Assembly (NCBI RefSeq): GCF_000175215.2
Contig: NC_014816.1
Location: forward strand, 617,001 to 681,000
From: Asticcacaulis excentricus CB 48
Lineage (GTDB): Bacteria; Pseudomonadota; Alphaproteobacteria; Caulobacterales; Caulobacteraceae
DNA length: 64,000 nucleotides
Direction: 5' to 3'
The notes beneath the pieces are model-generated. The model was given only the letters and a program-made list of their open reading frames with translations, was not told the DNA's origin and did not search any database. This document shows, piece after piece, positions 26,793 to 34,630 of the stretch. The position numbers and the translations under genes were made by a program. Every line of letters begins with the position of its first letter. Within the stretch, counting starts at the first letter, position 1.

Positions 26793-26839
26793 TTTGTGAC
26801 GATTGCCGCCAAAACGTCACAAATTGACGGTGCGTCACA
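26793..26839. promoter_or_regulatory. Three CGTCACA repeats before the autotransporter gene, probable operator
   Basis: TTTGTGACG (26793-26801) and CGTCACAAA (26815-26823) form a nine-base inverted repeat with a 13-base spacer. A third CGTCACA stands at 26833-26839. The half-sites resemble the TGTGA of Crp/Fnr operators, but the spacing is wrong for one dimer site. The set ends 71 bases before the esterase start. Confidence 0.5.
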
Positions 26840-26909
26840 CTTGTCATTCCTACCAAACGGGCATTCCCTCCTGTGTATAACATAAACCCCGTACAGGGCG
26901 GACCCACAC

Positions 26910-28748
26910 ATGAAACACACCAGCCTTATCGCGCTGACCTCCCTCCTTGCCTTGTCGGCAGGGGCGGCCTCGGCCCAGACTTATGATCGCGTCATTACCT
27001 TTGGTGACTCGCTGAGCGATTCCGGCAATCTCTACGCCGTGACAGGCGGGACGCAGCCGCCGGCGCCGTATAATCGTCGCTTCACCAATGACAAGGTATG
27101 GGTCGAATATCTGATCGGGACGATGAACGGCTATACGACGGCCGGAGTGCCGACGGGCAATGTCAATTTCGCCTTTGGCGGGGCGCGCACCGATGCGCAG
27201 GCCAATCCGCCGGGCACAGCTGTGCAGCTTCAGGCCTATCAAGCGCGCGGCGGCACCTTTGGGGCGCGCGACGTTGTTACAATGTGGGCTGGGGCCAACA
27301 ACCTCTTTCAGGGCCTGCCGGTCGCGGCAACTAACCCCGCCACGGCGACGGGTGTAATGGGCAGCCTCGCCTCTTCGGCGGCTGGCGATATCGCGTCTCA
27401 GGTCAATACGATCGCCGGCGCAGGGGCGGGTACGGTGCTGGTGCTGAACCTACCCGATCTCAACAATACGCCACAGTTCAAAGGCACCGCAGCGCAGGAT
27501 CTGGCCGGGTTCTCCAGTTCGTCCTTTAATTCTGCGCTGAACACGGCCGTGAAGACCGTCGCCGCTAGCCGTCCCACCACCAATATTGTGCAGGTGGACA
27601 TCAATACGGCGTTCAAGCTGATTATCGCCAATCCGTCGGCCTTCGGGCTCAGCGACGTGACCTCAAGCTGTGTGGCGACCACGGCCTGCGTCACCGGCGG
27701 GGCTTCGGTTCAGAATAATTACCTGTTCTGGGATGGGGTGCACCCGACCGCTGCCGGGCATAGGCTCGTGGCCGCCGTCGCCACGCAATACCTCTATACA
27801 CCGACCCTTTCCGAGGGGGTGAGCCTGTTTGCCGATGTGTCTTATGCGGCACGGCGCAATGCCATGCTGGGCTTCAATCATCGTCTCTATGAAGGTCAGA
27901 AGGGCGTCTTTGTCGAAGTGATCGGCGATCAGGCGCAATCGGAACGCACGGTTAACCTGCAATCGGCCCCAGGTGCGACGGCGGCGGGTTTGAAGACCAA
28001 GGCTTATGATTACGACCTGACGGGGCTGCGCTTCGGCACGGTGTTCGGACATGGCGAAGCCGCCACCTTTGGCGCGGGTGTGACCCTGCTGAAGGGCGAT
28101 GCTACGGGCTATCTTTTGACCGCCAAGCCGACGCTGATCAGCTTCGATGCCGGGGCCAAGTGGGATAAGGGGCCGCACTTCGTCACCCTGGGTCTGGGCA
28201 TGGGCTATGAGGAGTTTGAGGACTATCGCCGTCAGACGACGCTGGCCGCTGTCACCATCCAGCAGGAAAAGGTTCAGGGGTGGTCAGCCTCTGCGCAGGT
28301 CGAAACCGGTTGGCGGCACGATATGGGGACGCTGTCCCTGACGCCGGTGGCGCGCCTGTCGTGGGTCAGCGGCCATATGCGCGGCTTTGACGAAAACTAT
28401 ACCGTAGGCGCCGTCAGCTTTGACGGGCGCAAGGTTTCGGCCCTGTCCGGAGCACTAGAGCTGCGAGCGCAGGCACGCTTGAGCGACAAGACGCGTCTGA
28501 CGGGTTCGCTAGGCTATGAAGACGTGCTGAGCGGTGAGACAGACCCGCTGAAAGGCCAGTTGATCAATAACACCGCCCTGCCGTTCAGCCGCGAGATGGG
28601 CGAACGCCCCACGGAAGGTGTCATAGCCGGGGTCGGCCTAACGACCGAGGTGATGGGCTTTGGCGTGACAGCGCGCTATGCGGGCAGCTTCGGCAAGGAT
28701 GACCACAAGACTCAGTCCGCCCTGATCGCCCTGACCAGGGCCTTCTAA
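26910..28748 (+). CDS. Autotransporter GDSL esterase/lipase (EstA type)
   Basis: The 612-residue protein is a complete type Va autotransporter. A signal peptide (1-22) leads into a GDSL hydrolase domain with block I FGDSLSDSGN (31-40, Ser34), GANN of block III (128-131) and the DGVH dyad (D275, H278). The C-terminal ~300 residues form the 12-strand beta-barrel, ending in Phe, as needed for BAM-mediated insertion. The esterase should face the cell surface and could release acetyl or feruloyl groups, or lipids. With pectin and xylan enzymes nearby, a role on plant esters is possible but not shown. Confidence 0.93.
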   Translation: MKHTSLIALTSLLALSAGAASAQTYDRVITFGDSLSDSGNLYAVTGGTQPPAPYNRRFTNDKVWVEYLIGTMNGYTTAGVPTGNVNFAFGGARTDAQANPPGTAVQLQAYQARGGTFGARDVVTMWAGANNLFQGLPVAATNPATATGVMGSLASSAAGDIASQVNTIAGAGAGTVLVLNLPDLNNTPQFKGTAAQDLAGFSSSSFNSALNTAVKTVAASRPTTNIVQVDINTAFKLIIANPSAFGLSDVTSSCVATTACVTGGASVQNNYLFWDGVHPTAAGHRLVAAVATQYLYTPTLSEGVSLFADVSYAARRNAMLGFNHRLYEGQKGVFVEVIGDQAQSERTVNLQSAPGATAAGLKTKAYDYDLTGLRFGTVFGHGEAATFGAGVTLLKGDATGYLLTAKPTLISFDAGAKWDKGPHFVTLGLGMGYEEFEDYRRQTTLAAVTIQQEKVQGWSASAQVETGWRHDMGTLSLTPVARLSWVSGHMRGFDENYTVGAVSFDGRKVSALSGALELRAQARLSDKTRLTGSLGYEDVLSGETDPLKGQLINNTALPFSREMGERPTEGVIAGVGLTTEVMGFGVTARYAGSFGKDDHKTQSALIALTRAF

Positions 28749-28780
28749 GCCAATTTTATAAAATACCTGATCATCTGATA

Positions 28781-28810
28781 CGGAGGCTTCCGGCAGGAGG
28801 CCTCCGTTTT
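28781..28810 (+). terminator. Rho-independent terminator after the autotransporter gene
   Basis: CGGAGGC (28781-28787) pairs with GCCTCCG (28800-28806), followed by TTTTCC. It lies 32 bases after the stop codon. Confidence 0.75.
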
Positions 28811-28918
28811 CCTTTGCCGGGGAAGGTCTTTTCGGATTCAAGCGGGGGAAAAAATCTTGAAAATCAGAAGTGTAAGGGCATCCCTTGCCGCATTTCGCCC
28901 TGACTGTGTGCGAAAAAA

Positions 28919-28995
28919 GACTCTTTCTTAAAAAAGAATGAAAAAAGACCTGGGGAAAAGCCACCCTCTTGACTCGCGACTCTTGTCAGCGATTC
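28919..28995. promoter_or_regulatory. Cluster of GANTC (CcrM-type) sites in the ctrA upstream region
   Basis: GACTC at 28919, 28971 and 28978 and GATTC at 28991 fall within 77 bases. A further GATTC lies at 28835. In Caulobacter, CcrM methylates GANTC, and the methylation state of a site at ctrA P1 ties transcription to replication. The 383-base gap 28749-29131 holds these sites, a TTAA box and a terminator, but no gene. Confidence 0.65.
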
Positions 28996-29032
28996 GCAAA
29001 TCAGCGTACCCCTTTTTGAGATTTTGTTAGGC

Positions 29033-29046
29033 TTAACTAATCTTAA
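29033..29046 (+). promoter_or_regulatory. TTAA-N6-TTAA box before ctrA (candidate CtrA autoregulation)
   Basis: Half-sites at 29033-29036 and 29043-29046 are six bases apart and 86 bases before the ctrA start. CtrA regulates its own promoters in Caulobacter. Confidence 0.65.
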
Positions 29047-29131
29047 GGGATTTGCAGGCTAGCCTCCAATTCTCACCAACGGGGGCGTTTGCGCCTTCAC
29101 CTTTGTGTTTGCCTTAGCCGGGAGGGGCTAC

Positions 29132-29833
29132 ATGCGCGTACTGCTGATTGAAGACGACAGCGCGACTGCTCAAAGCATTGAGCTGATGCTGAAATCCGAA
29201 GGGTTCAATGTCTATACGACGGACCTGGGCGAAGAAGGCGTGGATCTGGGTAAGATCTACGACTACGACCTGATCCTGCTCGACCTGTCGCTGCCTGACA
29301 TGTCTGGCCTCGAAGTGCTGCGTCAACTGCGCGTCGGCAAGGTCAATACGCCGGTCATGATCCTTTCAGGCACCTCCGAAATCGAAACCAAGGTCAAAAC
29401 GCTCGGCGGCGGTGCCGACGACTATATGACCAAGCCGTTTCACAAGGACGAGCTGATCGCCCGCATTCATGCGGTGGTGCGTCGCTCCAAGGGCCACGCC
29501 CAGTCGGTCATCAAGACGGGCGACATCATCGTCAATCTCGACGCCAAGACGGTCGAAGTCGCGGGCAACCGCGTGCACTTGACCGGCAAGGAATATGAGA
29601 TGCTGGAGCTTCTCTCACTGCGTAAGGGCACGACGCTCACCAAGGAGATGTTCCTGAACCATCTCTATGGCGGCATGGACGAGCCGGAACTTAAGATCAT
29701 CGACGTCTTCATCTGCAAGCTGCGCAAGAAGCTGGCCGTGGCGAACGATGGTAACTCTTATATCGAAACCGTCTGGGGCCGTGGCTATGTGCTGCGCGAC
29801 CCGCAAGAGCAGGGCGGCATTGTCGCCGCCTAA
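29132..29833 (+). CDS. ctrA: Cell-cycle response regulator CtrA
   Basis: CtrA is the master regulator that blocks replication start and turns on flagellar, pilus and division genes. ATG at 29132 gives 233 residues, with a GGAGGGG ribosome-binding site. A frame back to 29105 adds unlike residues. The receiver has the acidic pair E7-D8-D9 and the phosphorylation site D51 (LILLDLSLPDMSG). An OmpR-type winged helix fills about 130-225 (LTGKEYEMLELLSLRKGTTL). The protein ends in Ala-Ala, as Caulobacter CtrA does for ClpXP breakdown. It is fed by ChpT (37154) and held back by SciP (12536), both in this window. Confidence 0.98.
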   Translation: MRVLLIEDDSATAQSIELMLKSEGFNVYTTDLGEEGVDLGKIYDYDLILLDLSLPDMSGLEVLRQLRVGKVNTPVMILSGTSEIETKVKTLGGGADDYMTKPFHKDELIARIHAVVRRSKGHAQSVIKTGDIIVNLDAKTVEVAGNRVHLTGKEYEMLELLSLRKGTTLTKEMFLNHLYGGMDEPELKIIDVFICKLRKKLAVANDGNSYIETVWGRGYVLRDPQEQGGIVAA

Positions 29834-29854
29834 CCTTTACGGTTCAAGACTGTA

Positions 29855-29889
29855 AAAAACGCCTGCCGTCCTCTCGCGGCAGGCGTTTT
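29855..29889. terminator. Bidirectional terminator between ctrA and the MliC-like gene
   Basis: AAAACGCCTGCCG pairs with CGGCAGGCGTTTT around TCCTCTCG. A-rich and T-rich flanks suit both directions. Confidence 0.9.
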
Positions 29890-29911
29890 TGTGTTTTGAT
29901 GCCCGTCGGAT

Positions 29912-30274
29912 CTAATCCGTTACGCATTGGGTTGGCATCTTCTTGCCGACGGTCCAAGTCGCGTCACGGCCCTTGCCGCGGAAATCGTGCTTGCCCGACG
30001 AATACCAGATACCTGAGGCCGCAACCTGCTGCGGCAGGTGAAGTCTCGTACCGTCTTTCAACGTTACGGTTGCCGCCTTTTCGCTAAAGGCGATACGGAA
30101 AGTCGTCCCGTCCTGGCAGGTATAAAGCACGCCGGTCGGGGCTTCCACGACGGGCGGCGGAGGCGGGGGAGGCGGGGGTGGCGCGGCCATGCCGCTATCG
30201 GTCGGGGTGGTCACGCAGGCCGCCAGGTTCAGGGCGAGCGCGCAAAGAGCGACGATAGACAGGCTGCGACGCAT
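29912..30274 (-). CDS. MliC-family lysozyme-inhibitor-like lipoprotein
   Basis: Starting at ATG 30274, which has a strong GGAGG site, the protein has 120 residues. A longer frame from 30337 adds a basic, unlike stretch. A lipoprotein signal peptide ends in LNLAAC (lipobox, Cys20). Next comes a run of ten prolines (about 32-41) and then an MliC domain with YTCQDGTTFRIAF and, near the end, a second cysteine (PTQC) for the disulfide. MliC proteins protect the wall from c-type lysozyme. The proline run may act as a spacer from the membrane. The gene converges with ctrA. Confidence 0.8.
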   Translation of the reverse strand: MRRSLSIVALCALALNLAACVTTPTDSGMAAPPPPPPPPPPVVEAPTGVLYTCQDGTTFRIAFSEKAATVTLKDGTRLHLPQQVAASGIWYSSGKHDFRGKGRDATWTVGKKMPTQCVTD

Positions 30275-30486
30275 AGGGTCCTCCACATTTCTCCGCGGTA
30301 GCATAGCCCGTTTCCGGGGCTTGCGAAATAAGCTCACGATAAGGTTTACCGGCTCTTTTTGTCAGGACTTTCTTTACCGTGTCTGTAAACCGCAAACTCA
30401 TGAAGCTTTGATAACGTGGTTTCGGGAAGGGCGTTTTCCTCCCACCTGCAGACGGCCGCCGGGGTGTGGGGCCGGGGAGAGCCTAA

Positions 30487-30999
30487 ATGTTTCACCGTCC
30501 GATCCATGTTCTGTTCCTGGCCGAGCGCAATTCCTCACGTTCCATTCTGGCCGAAGCGCTGCTCAACCGTCTGGGGGCCGGGCGCTTTGAGGCCTATTCC
30601 GCGGGTGTGACCCCGGCCGTAGCCATTAGCCCCTATGCCATCGCACTTTTGCACCGCATCAACTACAATATTCAGACCCTGGTGCCCAAGGGGATCGAAG
30701 CCTTTGGGGCGCCAGATGCCCCGGAACTCGACTTCGTTTTCCGTCTGTCGCACCACTTGCCGCAAGGCCGCCTGCCGCAATTCAAGGGCAATCCGCGCCT
30801 GATCGACTGGTTCCTGCCCGATCCGGAAGACGTCATGGGCTCCCCGGCCATGATCGCCACCGCCTATGCCGATCTGTTTGGCGCCCTTTGCTCGCGAATC
30901 GAAACGCTGAGCCAGATGAGTCCGACCTTTCTGGCGGGCGAAGCCGCGCCTGATCGACTGGAGCGCATGGGCGAAGCCTATATCCGCCTGGCCGCATAA
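30487..30999 (+). CDS. Low-molecular-weight phosphatase-fold protein lacking the catalytic cysteine
   Basis: The 170-residue protein follows the fold of low-molecular-weight tyrosine phosphatases and ArsC reductases. It has VLFLAERNSSRSILAEALLN at residues 8-27, where the P-loop CX5R is expected. The cysteine position holds Ala, while the Asn, Ser and Arg of the loop remain. The sequence SAGVTPAVAISPYAI matches the next family block. Without the cysteine the known phosphatase and reductase chemistry cannot occur, so it may only bind a phosphoprotein or arsenate. An ArsR regulator follows 150 bases later on the same strand. Confidence 0.8.
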   Translation: MFHRPIHVLFLAERNSSRSILAEALLNRLGAGRFEAYSAGVTPAVAISPYAIALLHRINYNIQTLVPKGIEAFGAPDAPELDFVFRLSHHLPQGRLPQFKGNPRLIDWFLPDPEDVMGSPAMIATAYADLFGALCSRIETLSQMSPTFLAGEAAPDRLERMGEAYIRLAA

Positions 31000-31149
31000 C
31001 AGCTGTTTTCTTTGTTTCTCCCTGACCTTCGGGGCGGTTGCCATCGGCGACCGCCCTTTCTTTATGCGTTCCTTACGTTCGATGGCTGAAAAAGCTGGCC
31101 AATTCGTTTGCAAATTCCCGCGCCGGGGGTTTTTACCCACATCTCTTTC

Positions 31150-31506
31150 ATGTATGGTTTTCGCATGGAAATGGATGATGCCGTCGTTGCCTTGTTCGCC
31201 CTTGCCCATCCGGGCCGGTTGGAAGCCTTTCGCACTATTGTGCGCGCAGGTCCGTCCGGTATGCCCGCCGGTGAGATTGCCCGCGCGATCAAGGCCCCTG
31301 CCAATACCACCTCGACCCACCTCAGCATTCTGACCGGAGCGGGCCTGCTTAAAGCTTACCGTAGCGGTCGCTCGATCATTTATAGCGCGGAGCTGACGCA
31401 TTTGTCGGGGCTGGCCGACTACCTGCTGAATGATTGCGCGCAGGGCAAGCCTGAGGCGTGGAGCCAGTTGACTGTCCCGGAGCCCGCTACCAAAAAGACG
31501 GCCTGA
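31150..31506 (+). CDS. ArsR-family transcriptional regulator
   Basis: ATG at 31150 gives 118 residues; ATG 31165 is also possible. The winged helix covers about residues 8-90, with VVALFALAHPGRLEAFRTIV, then PAGEIARAIKAPANTTSTHL, then SGRSIIYSAE for the wing. No ELCVC metal motif is seen in helix alpha-3, and the protein has a single cysteine (NDC, near residue 96), so the effector is probably not a metal bound in the classic way. It may regulate the phosphatase-fold gene upstream. A bidirectional terminator follows. Confidence 0.88.
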   Translation: MYGFRMEMDDAVVALFALAHPGRLEAFRTIVRAGPSGMPAGEIARAIKAPANTTSTHLSILTGAGLLKAYRSGRSIIYSAELTHLSGLADYLLNDCAQGKPEAWSQLTVPEPATKKTA

Positions 31507-31603
31507 TCGTCATCAAGACTTTCGAAAAGTGCGCAAGGGTTTTGGCCTAGGCCAGCTCCGCTTCGGACTGAAATGCGGGTTTTCACAAAACATAACAGGC
31601 AAC

Positions 31604-31636
31604 AAAAAACCCCGCAGGTCTTACTGCGGGGTTTTT
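31604..31636. terminator. Bidirectional terminator between arsR-like gene and cheR
   Basis: AAAACCCCGCAG pairs with CTGCGGGGTTTT around GTCTTA, with A and T tracts on both sides. It can end both the rightward regulator transcript and the leftward che operon. Confidence 0.92.
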
Positions 31637-31657
31637 CATGTCGAAAACGGTTCGAAC

Positions 31658-32500
31658 TCAGCTGCCGAACTTGCGTAGGGGCTGGGCGCCTACGGCCTGA
31701 TTTTTGATATAAAGGCCGCGCATCCCCGCCATGGGCTTGAAGACATCAGTGATCCCCAGCACGGTTTCCGCCGCCCCAAGGAAGAGGTATCCGTCATCGG
31801 CCAACAGGGTGGCCATCTGTTCCAGCACGCGCTTCTTGGTTTCGATATCGAAATAGATCAGCACGTTACGGCAATAGATCACGTCCTGACGACCGACGGA
31901 GCGCAGATCGTCGAGCAGGTTGAGCTTTTTGTAGCGGACGGCCTGACGGATCTTAGGCGAGATGCGCCACATTTCGTCGATCTTCTCGAAATGCTTGACC
32001 ATCATCTGGATGGGCAGGCCGCGTTGCACTTCAAACTGCGTGTAGAGGCCGGCCTGCGCCTTTTCGAGGCAGCGTTCGGAAATGTCGGTGGCCAGTATGT
32101 CGAGATTGACGCGCGGAAACTGGGCGCGCGATTCTTCCATCATCATAGCCAGGGAATAGGGCTCCTGACCGGTCGAACACGCGGCGCACCAAATCTTGAT
32201 GTCGCCACTGCGGGCCTTGGCGAGCGCCGGCAGGACGTCGGATTTGAACTGATCAAACGGCGTCTTGTCGCGGAAGAAAAAGGTCTCGTTCGTCGTCATC
32301 GCGTCGGTGACGGTATAGATCAGCTTCTCGTCGCGTTTGGTGCGAAGGGCCGTCAGCAGGGCGGCGACATTAGCATAGCCTTCGCGGCGCGCCACGGGGG
32401 CCAGACGACTTTCGATCAGATAGGTCTTGTCCGAGCCGAGGATCAGTCCGGAGCGTTGCTTCAATAGGGCGGCAAGGTGTTCGGTATCTTCCGGGGTCAT
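31658..32500 (-). CDS. cheR: Chemotaxis methyltransferase CheR
   Basis: CheR methylates glutamates on chemoreceptors with S-adenosylmethionine. The 280-residue protein has the N-terminal helical domain (about 1-75), the KLIYTVTDAMTTNETFFFRD block, and the methyltransferase fold with IWCAACSTGQEPYSLAM (about 108-124). NVLIYFD follows near residue 210. It is the last gene of the cheA-cheW-cheY-cheB-cheR run, and its start overlaps the cheB stop by four bases. No chemoreceptor gene lies in this window. Confidence 0.96.
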   Translation of the reverse strand: MTPEDTEHLAALLKQRSGLILGSDKTYLIESRLAPVARREGYANVAALLTALRTKRDEKLIYTVTDAMTTNETFFFRDKTPFDQFKSDVLPALAKARSGDIKIWCAACSTGQEPYSLAMMMEESRAQFPRVNLDILATDISERCLEKAQAGLYTQFEVQRGLPIQMMVKHFEKIDEMWRISPKIRQAVRYKKLNLLDDLRSVGRQDVIYCRNVLIYFDIETKKRVLEQMATLLADDGYLFLGAAETVLGITDVFKPMAGMRGLYIKNQAVGAQPLRKFGS

Positions 32501-33723
32501 ATTATTCTCTCACCTTTGGCGATGGCCCGGCACGTCTGCGCCAGACCGTCGATGGGTTTTATAAATTCGGCCAGGCCGGCTTCGGCGACGGCACCGGGCA
32601 TCCCCCAGACGACCGACGACTTTTCGTCTTGCACCATGACGGTGGCATTCACATCAACCAGAGCCCGCGCGCCGTCACGGCCATCGTGGCCCATGCCGGT
32701 CAGAACGACGGCAACGACGTTCTTGCCGTACAGTTCTGCGCCTGATTTAAACAGCGGATCGACCGCCGGACGGCACCAGTTGACGGGGGGCGACTGATCG
32801 AGGCGAAGCGAAGGCTGACCAGGTGTGCCTTTCAGCGTCATGTGGAAATCGCCCGGCGCAATATAGATATGGCTGCCCTTCAGGCTCATACCGTCCTGCG
32901 CTTCGACCACGGTCTGTGGGAGGGCTTTGTCGAGGTGTTCGGCGAGAATTGTGGTAAAGGTCGAGGGCATGTGCTGAACGATCAGCACTGGGATGCGCCA
33001 GTCCGGACCAAGACCTGCGAGGAAGTTGCGCAGCGCCGGGGGGCCGCCCGTAGAGGCGCCGACCAGAAGGATGTCGCAACGGCGCGGGCCGGTCATGGTG
33101 CGCACGCGCGGTGCGGCGGCGACGTGGCCGTTCGGCGTTGCCGGTGCCGGAGCGGGTGCCGGAGTTCCTACCGGACGGTCGATGCGGCGGATCGGTGCGA
33201 CGATACCGGGGGTGGGGGTATTAAGGTTAACCGGGGCGCTTGGGCCCGTAGTTGACGCACCGGCAGCCGCGGCATTTGGCCAGGCGCGCGTGCGACCACA
33301 CAGGGCGCGTACCTTGGTCAGTAGCTCGCTTTTGAAGCCGTCTGCCCCGCCGATACGGGCGGAGTCGGGCTTGGGCACATAGTCGGCCGCGCCCAGTTCA
33401 AGGGCGCGGATGGTGACCGAGGCCCCTCGCGTCGTCAGGGTCGACGCCATCAGGATCTTCAGGCCCGGCTTGGCCGCCAGCATCTTGGGCAGGGCTTCGA
33501 GGCCATTCATGTTCGGCATCTCGATATCAAGGATCAGCACATCGGGCTGAAGCTCCTTGAGTTTGTCGATGCCTTTCTGACCGTCCGTGGCGGAGCCGAC
33601 GAGAACCATGTCGCTTTCCGCTTCGATCCAGCGGGTAACAAGGCCGCGCACGACCGCCGAGTCATCAACGATCATCACCCGCAGAGGGCGCAGCGATACC
33701 GAGGGATTGGGGTTAAGCGACAT
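32497..33723 (-). CDS. cheB: Chemotaxis methylesterase/response regulator CheB
   Basis: CheB removes methyl groups from, or deamidates, chemoreceptors when phosphorylated by CheA. The 408-residue product has a receiver domain (about 13-130) with the acceptor D66 (LILDIEMPNMNG). A Pro/Ala-rich linker (about 150-210) follows. The esterase domain has GASTGGPPAL (Ser), VQHMPSTF (His) and GMGHDGRDGA (Asp), the complete triad. The linker is longer than in E. coli. It lies 14 bases after cheY in the che operon. Confidence 0.97.
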   Translation of the reverse strand: MSLNPNPSVSLRPLRVMIVDDSAVVRGLVTRWIEAESDMVLVGSATDGQKGIDKLKELQPDVLILDIEMPNMNGLEALPKMLAAKPGLKILMASTLTTRGASVTIRALELGAADYVPKPDSARIGGADGFKSELLTKVRALCGRTRAWPNAAAAGASTTGPSAPVNLNTPTPGIVAPIRRIDRPVGTPAPAPAPATPNGHVAAAPRVRTMTGPRRCDILLVGASTGGPPALRNFLAGLGPDWRIPVLIVQHMPSTFTTILAEHLDKALPQTVVEAQDGMSLKGSHIYIAPGDFHMTLKGTPGQPSLRLDQSPPVNWCRPAVDPLFKSGAELYGKNVVAVVLTGMGHDGRDGARALVDVNATVMVQDEKSSVVWGMPGAVAEAGLAEFIKPIDGLAQTCRAIAKGERII

Positions 33724-33737
33724 ACGCTGGGAATACC

Positions 33738-34103
33738 TTAGATAAGCCCGACTTCGGTGAACTTGGCTTCGAGGATTTCGCCGTCGAAGGGTTTCATGAT
33801 GTATTCCGAAGCGCCTTCAGTCAGGGCCTCGGTGATGTGGGCCAGATCGTTTTCAGTGGTGCAGAAGACCACGACGGGGTCTGTACCACCCTCTTCCTTA
33901 CGCAACTGACGCAGGAAGGTGATGCCGTCCATGACCGGCATGTTCCAGTCGAGCAGGATGGCGTTGGGCATAGACGACTTGCAGTAGTTAAGGGCTTCGA
34001 GGCCGTCATTGGCCTCGGCCACTTCAAACTGGAGGTTTTCCAGAATGCGACGCGCCACCTTGCGGATAACGCGGCTGTCATCGACGACGAGGCAGGTTTT
34101 CAT
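33738..34103 (-). CDS. cheY: Chemotaxis response regulator CheY
   Basis: ATG at 34103 gives a 121-residue single receiver domain starting MKTCLVVDDSRVIRK. The frame back to 34148 is not needed. The acidic pair D8-D9, the acceptor D52 (LLDWNMPVMDG), the Thr of FCTTEND and the Lys of IMKPFDG are all present. Phosphorylated CheY binds FliM/FliN at the motor switch. FliN is encoded at 16558. Clustering with cheA and cheB makes the role clear, though Caulobacterales carry several CheY copies. Confidence 0.93.
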   Translation of the reverse strand: MKTCLVVDDSRVIRKVARRILENLQFEVAEANDGLEALNYCKSSMPNAILLDWNMPVMDGITFLRQLRKEEGGTDPVVVFCTTENDLAHITEALTEGASEYIMKPFDGEILEAKFTEVGLI

Positions 34104-34178
34104 ATCGCTTTTTCCTGAGCCCGAAAGCGCAATCCGAAAAGTGGGCACCGCTTTTCGGAGTCAATCGCGCACCCTACT

Positions 34179-34622
34179 TTAGGCAGCCTTGAGATGGGCG
34201 GCGTCCAGAAGGGTGTGCGGATCCAGAACTATCAGAAGTTCCTTTTCCAATTGATAAACGCCGACGATAATTTCGGCCCAGCGCGGCGGAAGGTTGCCCG
34301 GCGGGGCGTGGAATTTTTCGTCGTCCAGCTTCAGCACCTCATCGACCGAGTCGATGACAAGCCCGTAGGAATCGCCATGCACTTCGAGACCGATGGCCAG
34401 CGGTTCCGGCGCATCGGCCGGACGCGGCGACAGGCCCAGACGGCGACGGGCGCAGACGGCTGTGACGATGCGGCCGCGCAGGTTGAGCACGCCGGCGATT
34501 TCGGTGCGCGACAGCGGTACGGGCGTCAGGCCGCGCGGATGGAAGACATCATGGACGCGGGCGGCATCGACGCCAAACAGCTGGCCACCGACACGCAGGG
34601 TCACGTAATCACGGATACTCAT
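34179..34622 (-). CDS. cheW: Chemotaxis coupling protein CheW
   Basis: The 147-residue protein is one CheW (SH3-like) domain that links receptors to CheA. It begins RDYVTLRVGGQLFGVDAARV and keeps LNLRGRIVTAVCARRRLGL and the later VDSVDEVLKL-like block. It lies nine bases after cheA and before cheY in the che operon. Length is normal. Confidence 0.95.
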   Translation of the reverse strand: MSIRDYVTLRVGGQLFGVDAARVHDVFHPRGLTPVPLSRTEIAGVLNLRGRIVTAVCARRRLGLSPRPADAPEPLAIGLEVHGDSYGLVIDSVDEVLKLDDEKFHAPPGNLPPRWAEIIVGVYQLEKELLIVLDPHTLLDAAHLKAA

Positions 34623-34630
34623 AATGAACC

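Noticed and set aside
30535..31401. A 288-codon leftward open frame across the phosphatase-like and ArsR genes
   Set aside because: It crosses two recognised genes and an intergenic gap, and its product looks random.
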